A DNA stretch of 64,000 nucleotides from Luteitalea pratensis (lineage in GTDB: Bacteria > Acidobacteriota > Vicinamibacteria > Vicinamibacterales > Vicinamibacteraceae): the NCBI RefSeq assembly GCF_001618865.1, contig NZ_CP015136.1:62001-126000 (forward strand), given 5' to 3'. The translations under genes and the position numbers were made by a program. Shown here in pieces: positions 36,667-43,918 of this stretch. The notes beneath the pieces are model-generated. The model searched no databases. It was not told the origin of the DNA and saw nothing but the letters and a program-made list of their open reading frames with translations. Position 1 is the stretch's first letter. Each line of letters starts with the position of its first letter.

Positions 36667-37308
36667 ATGACCCCTCATCCATCCTGGTACGTCCGCGGCC
36701 TGATCTTCGAGAACTGTTCCTGCGCGCTCGTGTGCCCCGGCCACATGCACTTCAGCCAGAACTGCACGCACGAGCGCTGCAAGGGCTACTGGGCGCTCCG
36801 CATCGACGAAGGCGTGTTCGGCGCCGTCTCGTTGGCGGGCACGCGCGCGATAGTCGCCTTCGACACGCCGCAACGGATGATCGACGGCGGCTGGCTGCAG
36901 ACGATCATCATCGACGAGGTGGCATCCGAAGCTCAGCGCCGAGCGCTGGAGACGATCCTCCTCGGACTGGCGGGCGGGCCCTGGGAGAAGCTGGCAGGGT
37001 TTGTGGCGACGCGCCAGCCGACGGAGTTCCGCGCCATCGCCATCGAGGACGATGGGCCAGTCAAGCGCGCCTCCATCGTCGATCGACTCACGACCGTCGT
37101 GACCCGGATTCGCGGCCGCGACAAGTCGAAGCCCGTGCTGTTCGAAAACATCTTCAACCAGATCCATGCCCCCACGCAGGTAATTGCCCTCGGCGAATCG
37201 GAGTACGACGATGGCGTCGTCCGGTTCCGGACGTCCGGGTCGCACGGCCTCTTTTCGCACTTCGAGTGGCGCGTCGACGGTCGGTCACCGTCCCCGGCGC
37301 CGATGTGA
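36667..37308 (+). CDS. DUF1326 protein
   Basis: A 213-residue protein from ATG 36667. The N-terminus YVRGLIFENCSCALVCPGHM, with three cysteines, is the family hallmark, followed by GVFGAVSLAGTRAIVAFDTP and a C-terminal SGSHGLFSHFEW. No signal peptide is present. DUF1326 genes commonly sit beside DUF2182 genes; here the stop and the next start overlap by one base (TGATG). The cysteine motif suggests metal or thiol chemistry, but the function is unknown. Confidence 0.9.
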   Translation: MTPHPSWYVRGLIFENCSCALVCPGHMHFSQNCTHERCKGYWALRIDEGVFGAVSLAGTRAIVAFDTPQRMIDGGWLQTIIIDEVASEAQRRALETILLGLAGGPWEKLAGFVATRQPTEFRAIAIEDDGPVKRASIVDRLTTVVTRIRGRDKSKPVLFENIFNQIHAPTQVIALGESEYDDGVVRFRTSGSHGLFSHFEWRVDGRSPSPAPM

Positions 37309-37946
37309 TGAACGGCCACGCGCACGCGGTCGTCGACGGCGCCTTTGCCACGCTGACGGTGATGTGGTTCGGCATGATGGCGGCGATGATGGCGCCAACT
37401 GCATGGCCCTGGGTTCGCGCCTATCATCGCTTCAGCGGGGCGCAGCGGGGCACCGAGATCGTGGCGACGACACAGTTTGCCGCCGGCTATTTGCTGGCAT
37501 GGCTTGCTTACGCGCTCGGCGCCGCACTTCTGCAGCGCGGTCTGCAGCGGACGGCCCTGATGGAACCATCCGGCGATGTCGTCGTACCGCACGCCGCCGC
37601 GCTCATCTTCCTCGTCGCCGGGATCTATCAGTTCGCGCCGCTCAAACGCGCGTGCCTGACCCATTGCCGGACGCCGCTCGGCTATTTCCTGACACGGTGG
37701 ATCGACGGGCCGATAGGTGCCTTGCGCATGGGGGTGCATCACGGGCTCTTCTGCGTCGGCTGCTGCTGGGCGCTCATGGCCACCGCGTTTGCGGTCGGGG
37801 CAATGAATCTGTGGTGGATGACGGCCCTGGGAATTGTCGCGCTCCTGGAACAGACGACGCCACATGGCGAGCTGCTGCGTCGCGCACTTGGGGCCGCGTT
37901 CCTGGTCGCTGGCCTCTGCGAGGTTGGTCTGATCACCTACAATTGA
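37308..37946 (+). CDS. DUF2182 integral membrane protein
   Basis: A 212-residue polytopic membrane protein with the family's methionine-rich first helix (MWFGMMAAMMAPTAWPWV), a CLTHCRTPLGYF loop and GVHHGLFCVGCCWALM. Met, His and Cys residues in membrane helices suggest metal binding or transport, and the family is annotated as predicted metal-binding. Translational coupling with the DUF1326 gene indicates a two-part system, perhaps a cytoplasmic or peripheral metal handler plus a membrane component. Confidence 0.9.
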   Translation: MNGHAHAVVDGAFATLTVMWFGMMAAMMAPTAWPWVRAYHRFSGAQRGTEIVATTQFAAGYLLAWLAYALGAALLQRGLQRTALMEPSGDVVVPHAAALIFLVAGIYQFAPLKRACLTHCRTPLGYFLTRWIDGPIGALRMGVHHGLFCVGCCWALMATAFAVGAMNLWWMTALGIVALLEQTTPHGELLRRALGAAFLVAGLCEVGLITYN

Positions 37947-38000
37947 CGCGCTCTGGCGGAGAGTGGGATGTGCATCAGCTTTCCCGAAATGGGTACTCCG

Positions 38001-38804
38001 ATGAACGTGCTGACGCACCGGGTCATCGCTTGCGCGATTCTCGCGGCGCTCTGGCCGACGTGTGCTCCTTCCGCGCTCGCGCAGGCTCAACAATCCTTCA
38101 CGGTTTCGAACGTCAACATCCGTTACGGCTGGACTTTTCAGGAGCCGGGCATCGCGGAGGACGTTCCCAAGAACATCTTCACGTTCGAGAACACGGCGGC
38201 CGGCCGGTGGTGGAGCAGCTACCTGTTCGTCGACGTTCTTCGATCGTGGAGCGATGCCGACGCGAACGCGAAAGAGGTGTACGGCGAGTGGTATCCGACG
38301 TTGAGCCTCCGGGCTCTCAGCGGACGGGAACGCTCGAAGGGGATCCTCGGTGACGTCGGGGTCACCGTTGGACTGAACACCGGCGTCCGCAGCACAGGAC
38401 CGAGCCCGTTCGTCGTACTGCCGGGACTGACGTTCAGCTTGAACGTACCGGGGTTTGCCTTCCTCGCAGTCAATACGGTGGCCTACATCGATCGCGGCCG
38501 TTTCCAGGGCCAGCCCACCGATTGCACGGCAACGGCTTTCCAGGTCACTCCCTCCTGGTCGCTGCCGATCCGCGCTGGCAAGACGTCTCTGAAAGTGAAC
38601 GGCTTCGTGGATTTCACCACCCGCCACGCCAACTGCGCGGCGCAGATTCTGTCGACGCCGAGAGTGATGCTCGATCTGTCAGCGTACTGGCAGAAGCCCG
38701 GTGTGTTGTACGTCGGCGTCGACTGGGTGTATTGGCACAACAAGTACGGAATCTCGGGCTTGAAGGACAACCTCGTGCTCCCCGTTGTGGTCCTGGTGCT
38801 GTGA
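38001..38804 (+). CDS. Tsx-like outer-membrane channel protein
   Basis: A 267-residue protein from ATG 38001, with signal peptide VIACAILAALWPTCAPSALA. The mature part has alternating strands with aromatic girdles (WSSYLFVDVLRSWSDADANA, GVLYVGVDWVYWHNKYGI), like the DUF5020/Tsx 12-stranded nucleoside channel family. It should form a small outer-membrane beta-barrel for a nucleoside-like or other small solute. Placed 54 bases after the DUF2182 gene in the same direction, it may belong to the same transport unit. Confidence 0.75.
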   Translation: MNVLTHRVIACAILAALWPTCAPSALAQAQQSFTVSNVNIRYGWTFQEPGIAEDVPKNIFTFENTAAGRWWSSYLFVDVLRSWSDADANAKEVYGEWYPTLSLRALSGRERSKGILGDVGVTVGLNTGVRSTGPSPFVVLPGLTFSLNVPGFAFLAVNTVAYIDRGRFQGQPTDCTATAFQVTPSWSLPIRAGKTSLKVNGFVDFTTRHANCAAQILSTPRVMLDLSAYWQKPGVLYVGVDWVYWHNKYGISGLKDNLVLPVVVLVL

Positions 38805-38920
38805 GCGCGGCGCAGCAACGATGGGCGGCCACGCTTGCCGCGTTCATGACGGTGGCCGGCGCGGCGCTTCTCGTGTTCGCACCGAGTGACGTCGTCATCG
38901 ATGGGCCTGGCTGGGTGTGA
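38801..38920 (+). CDS. 39-residue possible membrane peptide, GTGA-overlapping the Tsx-like gene
   Basis: GTG 38801 overlaps the Tsx-like stop in a GTGA. The product has one hydrophobic segment (TLAAFMTVAGAALLVFAP). The overlap favours translation by reinitiation, but nothing else supports it. No family is recognised. Confidence 0.4.
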   Translation: MSAAQQRWAATLAAFMTVAGAALLVFAPSDVVIDGPGWV

Positions 38921-39090
38921 CCGTCGCTCTTGGTCGCCCTCCTCGGCCGAACGGCCATGTGCGTCACCACGATCTGCACAATTGCACACGAACGTGGGTC
39001 GTGTAGTCGGCCGCTGAAGTTAACCGATGCGGTTGCAGACAGACGGCATGCTCCGGAAGCGGTAAGATGTGACGACAATCAGGAGGGCTG

Positions 39091-41292
39091 ATGGGCGATC
39101 TGACGAAGCAGGCGCGATCGTTTCTCGCCGGGGAATGCTTGTATTTCAAGGATGCGGACGCCCTCTGGCGGGGCCTCCGCGACCACGAAAACGAGCCGTC
39201 GCTCGCCCGGGCGGTGCTGGCGCGGCTTCGTGACAGCGACCGTGAGAGTGAAATCGTCATCGACAGGTTCACGCGCGATCGGTCTCTTCGCGCCGAACTA
39301 TGCCAGCAGGAAGCACTCCTGACGAGTAAGGACGAGGAGCTCAGCGCTGCCGCCCGACACACGCGCGCGATCGAATTGCTGGAGAACGAGTTCGGCGATC
39401 TGCTTGCGCTGACAGACGCTGAAACGCTCGGCATTGCCGCCGGAATCTACAAGCGCAAGTGGTTCGACCTCGGCCAACTGCCGGATCTCGAGGAGTCGGC
39501 GAAGTTGTACCAGCGTGGCGCAGAGGGCGAGCTGGGCGACGACGCGTATCCACACATCAACGCCGCGTTTCTGGAGGATGTCCTCGCGGCACGCGGCAGT
39601 AACCCGGTCGTACGGCAGGCGCGCGCCACGGCATTGCGGGAGCGCATCGTCGCGGAGCTGCCGGTCAAGGGCAGCTGGTGGAACGCGGCGACAAGGGCCG
39701 AGGCTCTCTTCGGGCTTAGACGCTACGCCGAGGCGACCGCTACACTCGCCGACGCGAAGAGACCTCCGCTTTGGAAGCTCGAGACGACGGCACGACAGCT
39801 GGCGACGCTGGCGCACCTCCACACGGCGCGGCCGCTCGAGCAGCCGGCGATCCGCCAGTTCTTCGAGGCCCTTCTGCCAGGCGCCTCGGCGGCCGTACGA
39901 TCGGCCTTCATCGGCAAGGTCGGCCTGGCGCTGTCAGGCGGCGGCTTCCGTGCGTCGTTCTATCACCTCGGAGTGCTGGCGCGGCTCGCCGAGCTCGACG
40001 TGCTGCGACACGTCGACGTGCTCTCGTGCGTCTCCGGCGGCAGCATCGTCGGCGCCGCGTATTGGCTGGCAGTGCGCGAGCGCCTGCTCGACCCCGCGCC
40101 GATGGGCCCCGACGCCTACATGACGATCGTTCGGCGGTTGATCAAGAGTTTCAGCGATTCGGTAGCCCTGGATCTTCGCGCGGGCGTGCAGCCGTCGAAA
40201 GCCGCAGTCGCGATCGGGTTCCTGTTCAGGAGCAAGAAGGGGGCGATGAACGGCGAGGAGGTCGCCGACCTGCTCGAGGAGAACTTCTATCGTCGGTTCC
40301 TGCCTGGCAAGGCGGGGCCGATCTACATGGACGATCTGCCCTTCACGCCCGCGGACTACGACGCGAAGATCGTCAACGAGCAGCCCTTCAATCCGTCGCG
40401 GCACAACTGGCTGCGCGCTCACAAGGTCCCGGCGCTGGTGATCAACGCCACGACCGTGAACACCGGACATGGGTGGCAATTCACACCGACGTGGATGGGG
40501 GAATCGCCGTGGGCGGTGCACGAAGACACCGACCTCGTCCCGCGGTTGCAATGGTCGCGTTACGACCGCGACCACTGGCGGATGCGGCTGGGGCGCGCGG
40601 TGGCCGCGTCGGCCTGCGTGCCCGGTGTGTTCGAGCCGATGACACTGGACGCTCCGTACAAGACACCGATGGACGTCAAGCTAGTGGATGGCGGCGTCTA
40701 CGACAACCAGGGGACGGTGGCGCTGCTGGCCAGCAACTGCAATGTGCTGCTCGTGAGCGACGCGTCGGGCCAATTGATGCTCGAGCCGCGGCCCACACCC
40801 GGGGTGAAGGGACTCCTGTCGTACGCCTCGCGCGCCATGGATACGCTGATGGAACGGGTGCGGCAGTCCAATTACGGCGATCTGTCGTCGCGGCGGATGA
40901 CGGGCTTGGTTCGCGGCATGATGTTTTTGCACTTGAAGGCGGGCCTCGACGCCGATCCGATTCGACTGAGCTTCGCCGACGAAGCATACACAATCAGGCG
41001 CTCGACGCTGAGCCCGTCGGGCGTGCGTAAGGATCTGCAGCAGGCGATCGCCGAGCTGCGCACCGATCTCAACGTCTTCACCCCCGACGAGTCGCAGTCG
41101 CTGATGGCGTGCGGTTACCAGATGGCCTCCAAAATGTTCGAATACCACCTCGGTCACCTTCACGAACTGGCCGATGCCGCGACGCGGGCCGACGATTGGC
41201 CGTTTGCAGAACGGCTGAAGGACCTCACCTCCACGAGTCCTCGCGACTTGCTGCTGGCGAAACTGCAGGCGGGACAGGCGGTGGAACTTTGA
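39091..41292 (+). CDS. Patatin-like phospholipase with helical N-terminal domain
   Basis: A 733-residue protein preceded by a strong ribosome-binding site (aggagg at 39081-39086). Residues 1-280 are helical and TPR-like (tetratricopeptide-type repeat of about 34 residues). The catalytic part has the oxyanion loop SGGGFRASF (Gly283-285), the nucleophile Ser315 in CVSGGS (C in place of the usual first Gly) and Asp533 in VDGGVYDN. It should be a serine lipid acyl hydrolase. The helical N-terminus suggests regulated recruitment, as in patatins acting as phage-defence or immunity effectors, but no nucleotide-cyclase gene is adjacent. Confidence 0.9.
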   Translation: MGDLTKQARSFLAGECLYFKDADALWRGLRDHENEPSLARAVLARLRDSDRESEIVIDRFTRDRSLRAELCQQEALLTSKDEELSAAARHTRAIELLENEFGDLLALTDAETLGIAAGIYKRKWFDLGQLPDLEESAKLYQRGAEGELGDDAYPHINAAFLEDVLAARGSNPVVRQARATALRERIVAELPVKGSWWNAATRAEALFGLRRYAEATATLADAKRPPLWKLETTARQLATLAHLHTARPLEQPAIRQFFEALLPGASAAVRSAFIGKVGLALSGGGFRASFYHLGVLARLAELDVLRHVDVLSCVSGGSIVGAAYWLAVRERLLDPAPMGPDAYMTIVRRLIKSFSDSVALDLRAGVQPSKAAVAIGFLFRSKKGAMNGEEVADLLEENFYRRFLPGKAGPIYMDDLPFTPADYDAKIVNEQPFNPSRHNWLRAHKVPALVINATTVNTGHGWQFTPTWMGESPWAVHEDTDLVPRLQWSRYDRDHWRMRLGRAVAASACVPGVFEPMTLDAPYKTPMDVKLVDGGVYDNQGTVALLASNCNVLLVSDASGQLMLEPRPTPGVKGLLSYASRAMDTLMERVRQSNYGDLSSRRMTGLVRGMMFLHLKAGLDADPIRLSFADEAYTIRRSTLSPSGVRKDLQQAIAELRTDLNVFTPDESQSLMACGYQMASKMFEYHLGHLHELADAATRADDWPFAERLKDLTSTSPRDLLLAKLQAGQAVEL

Positions 41293-42029
41293 GCGAGGTG
41301 GAGCAGGGGTTAGCGCCACACCCAGCCAGACCAAGTCGTGCGACATAGCCGACCTGGTGACCGCTGCTCCTGGACAAATCATGGTCACAATCGCCGACGC
41401 CACGGATCTCTTCACGATCCTCGGGTGATGGCGCGCGCTGCTGCGCTGCGGGGCCGGCGCCTTGAGACCCGACCGCGCCGTTCGTCGAGCCGCCGCTATA
41501 CCGCGAGGAGTGACGACACGCTCGAATCCCTGCCCTGACGCGTAGTGGGGCGTCTGCGGCGAGCTCGACCGACGATTGAGATCGAAGTCGTCCCCCCGCT
41601 GGAGGGTCTCTCCAGCGTAGAGAACGACTGTAGCCGTCGACCTCAGGTCGACGGTCCGTGATCGTCCCGTGGATCCTGGCGGGAGCCGTCAGCACCGGTC
41701 TCGCGCTGACACTCTCGGGAGTGTCCTTCGGCCAACTCGCCGGCGCGACGAAGTGCTCCGGAGTGCTGTTCCTCACGCACGTCTTCCTGCAGGTGCTGAT
41801 TGTCGGGCGTGCCCAGGTGAGCGCGTTTCCCTCCTCGACGAGAATGCCGATGCGGTTCTCGACGGCAGCACTACAATAGGTCGACCGCATGCGAGCTTCC
41901 TTCACCGTAATGCGGCTGTTACGGCGTCGTCCCGCAGCCGGGACCGTCGTCCCTCACGTGCGCGCCAGCCTTGAGTATCTGTCGGCCCGAAAGGCCCATG
42001 CTTGTCCCATTCTCGTGAAGGAAATATCG
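41293..42029. other. 737-base spacer with palindromes and a possible att relic
   Basis: No gene is recognised. A hydrophobic frame at 41658-41879 lacks a ribosome-binding site and conserved features. The stretch contains gtagccgtcgacctcaggtcgacgg at 41630-41654, the same palindrome family as at 13.4-14.9 kb, and a second hairpin cgctggag/ctccagcg at 41597-41617. A 13-base match to the tRNA-Gln T-arm (tcgaatccctgcc) lies at 41522-41534. Confidence 0.5.
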
Positions 42030-43118
42030 ATGAGAACAAAATTAGCCCTGGTCGGCGGGTTGTTCCTGATGCTGTCGGGGATGGCTGCTGCGCAGCCGAC
42101 GCTCAGACCACCCGTGAACCTGAAGATCGGCACGTGGAACACGATGCTGCAGCCCTGGTTCACCAACGAGGCCGACGTTGTCACGACGATCGCCGACTCC
42201 AAGTTCGACGTGCTCGTGCTGCAGTCGGTGTGGACCGACGATGCGGCGAGTCGCATCCTGGCCGATCCCGCCGTGAGCCGCAGGTATGGCTATCACTACT
42301 ACGCCACCATGGCGCAGGATCCTGCGGGTGCCGACCTGACCGACCCGACCATGAACTATCTCGTCCAGCAGTACGTGGGCTGCCTGATTGCGTACGGCGT
42401 GAACACGACGCAATTGCTGCAACTCGTGCCGCCGATGCCGTCCGAGTGCCTGACCTTGCGCATCGGCATTGGCATCCACAACTACAACCCCTTCAACCAG
42501 CTGGCGGCGGCCTGCCTCGACAACGCGATGCAGTTCCTGCCGCGCGACGCGGCGTTCCGTTCCGTCGCCATCTGTGGCGAGACCCAGGGTGTGAAGTATG
42601 GCCACCTGGGCAGACCCGGCCTGCTCGTGCTGAGCCGGAGCCCGCTGAGCAACATCCAGGAGGTGCCTTACGAGACCGCGGGCATACGACGCGCGGCCAT
42701 TTACGCGACGATCTCGCACGTGCGGTTCGCCTTCGCGCACTTCCCCACCAACGATCTCGAAGACATCGACCCGTCCCTGTCGGTGCTCCAGTACGGCAAC
42801 TCGGCGAGCAACATGGCGCAGGGCGCGATCGATGCGGGGGCAGACCTCGTCGTCGGGACGGTCAACTCCGGCCTGGACTACCAGCCGGCCGCCCACGAAC
42901 TCCTGCTGTCGAACGGGTTCTCCGCCCTCTTCGCCGAGCCGACGTACTGCCCTGCGGCGACGCATGCCAACCTTGCGCAGTGCCAGGGCCAGACGCCTCG
43001 CGGAGTCGACAACATCTACGTGAAGGAGGGCTTTGGCGCCTGCCACACGGAGACGTTCGCGCTGCAGCCGATCTCGGACCACATCGGGTTGTCGGCGGCG
43101 TGCCTGCTGGGCAAGTAG
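42030..43118 (+). CDS. Exported endonuclease/exonuclease/phosphatase-fold hydrolase
   Basis: A 362-residue protein from ATG 42030 (aagga box upstream). It has a signal peptide (KLALVGGLFLMLSGMAAA) followed by the EEP fold: KIGTWNTMLQPW, then FDVLVLQSVWTDDA, GLLVLSRSPL, and the closing SDHIGLSAA with the catalytic Asp-His. The usual acidic residue of the second motif (QE) is replaced by QS, which may weaken metal binding. Related secreted proteins are sphingomyelinases and phospholipases. The substrate here is unknown. Confidence 0.8.
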   Translation: MRTKLALVGGLFLMLSGMAAAQPTLRPPVNLKIGTWNTMLQPWFTNEADVVTTIADSKFDVLVLQSVWTDDAASRILADPAVSRRYGYHYYATMAQDPAGADLTDPTMNYLVQQYVGCLIAYGVNTTQLLQLVPPMPSECLTLRIGIGIHNYNPFNQLAAACLDNAMQFLPRDAAFRSVAICGETQGVKYGHLGRPGLLVLSRSPLSNIQEVPYETAGIRRAAIYATISHVRFAFAHFPTNDLEDIDPSLSVLQYGNSASNMAQGAIDAGADLVVGTVNSGLDYQPAAHELLLSNGFSALFAEPTYCPAATHANLAQCQGQTPRGVDNIYVKEGFGACHTETFALQPISDHIGLSAACLLGK

Positions 43119-43132
43119 GGATGTGACTCATC

Positions 43133-43164
43133 GAGGAGGCGCGGTCGCTGACCTGCGTCTCCTC
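43133..43164 (+). terminator. Candidate terminator hairpin after the EEP-fold gene
   Basis: gaggaggcgc (43133-43142) pairs with gcgtctcctc (43155-43164) over 10 bp in RNA (one G-U pair) with a 12-base loop, 15 bases after the stop codon. Only a weak pyrimidine tail (ctcttc) follows, so termination efficiency is uncertain. Confidence 0.4.
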
Positions 43165-43503
43165 TTCACCCCGCGCCGATGGTAGGGTGTCGATCAGGAT
43201 TCCTGCGCCGCCCGACGTTGGACTGGCTGCACTTCGGGCGCGCTGACGTTCTGTCCCGGAGAAGACGAGACGTGATTCTGATGCTTGTCATCGCAGCGAC
43301 GCTCGCAGGCGGTTGAGCCTCTGTCGCCGTGGTGCTCCACCTGCATCGGCTGCATGCGATCCTTCGCCGCGAGCCTGCGAGCGCAGCGGTCTGTCCGTAG
43401 GTGAATTGTGACCGCGTCGATCACGCGCCGACGTTGGTCTTCGTCACTCTGACGTCGACGCCGCCCACCGAGCACGTACACCCGCGGATGCACGTGCGAT
43501 TGG

Positions 43504-43740
43504 TCAACGCAGCTCCTCTCCTTCGCACCGTCGGTGCACGAACAGGTCGAAGTCATCGCGTCGATCACGATCGTCTGTGAGTCGCCGCGACGAAAAGGCG
43601 ATGACGTTCCCGCTTCCGTCAATGGCGGGGGACCGGCGTGGCTCCATCCAGCCGGACTCCGGATCCTTGCTGAGCCGCGTGATGACTCCGCTCGAACGAT
43701 CGAACACGACCACGTCGAAGCGCAGATTGACGAGTCCGGC
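43504..43740 (-). pseudogene. PD40/TolB-type propeller fragment
   Basis: A minus-strand frame reads GLVNLRFDVVVFDRSSGVIT, RLSKDPESGWMEPRRSPAID, GSGNVIAFSSRRLT and DDFDLFVHRRCEG, a single PD40 repeat plus flanks, then stops at 43504. The start is absent: the frame is lost near 43740, in front of the oppositely oriented hydrolase gene. It is the remnant of a longer propeller gene. The 339 bases between it and the hairpin at 43133 hold nothing recognisable. Confidence 0.5.
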
Positions 43741-43918
43741 TCTCGATTTCGCTCGGGCCCGATGCTACGCTTCACGCTTCATCGCCGTCGTCCTCAATGG
43801 AACCGCCGCCCGCCGCGTCCGCTTCGGTCCGTTCCGCAGTGACATTCAGATGATCGAGGGATCGTGGTAGCCCCCGCACAAGTGACGGCGATGTCGCCGC
43901 TGCCAGCGAGGTAGATCT

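Noticed and set aside
36933-38627. 564-codon minus-strand frame across the DUF1326/DUF2182/Tsx-like genes
   Set aside because: No motif, and it spans several supported genes on the other strand.
41658-41879. 73-codon hydrophobic frame as a membrane protein gene
   Set aside because: No ribosome-binding site, no family resemblance, and the tail is Arg/Ser-rich shadow-like sequence.
43194-43775. 193-codon minus-strand frame
   Set aside because: A different frame of the same strand carries the recognisable PD40 repeat; this one is Arg/Ser/Gln-rich without motifs.
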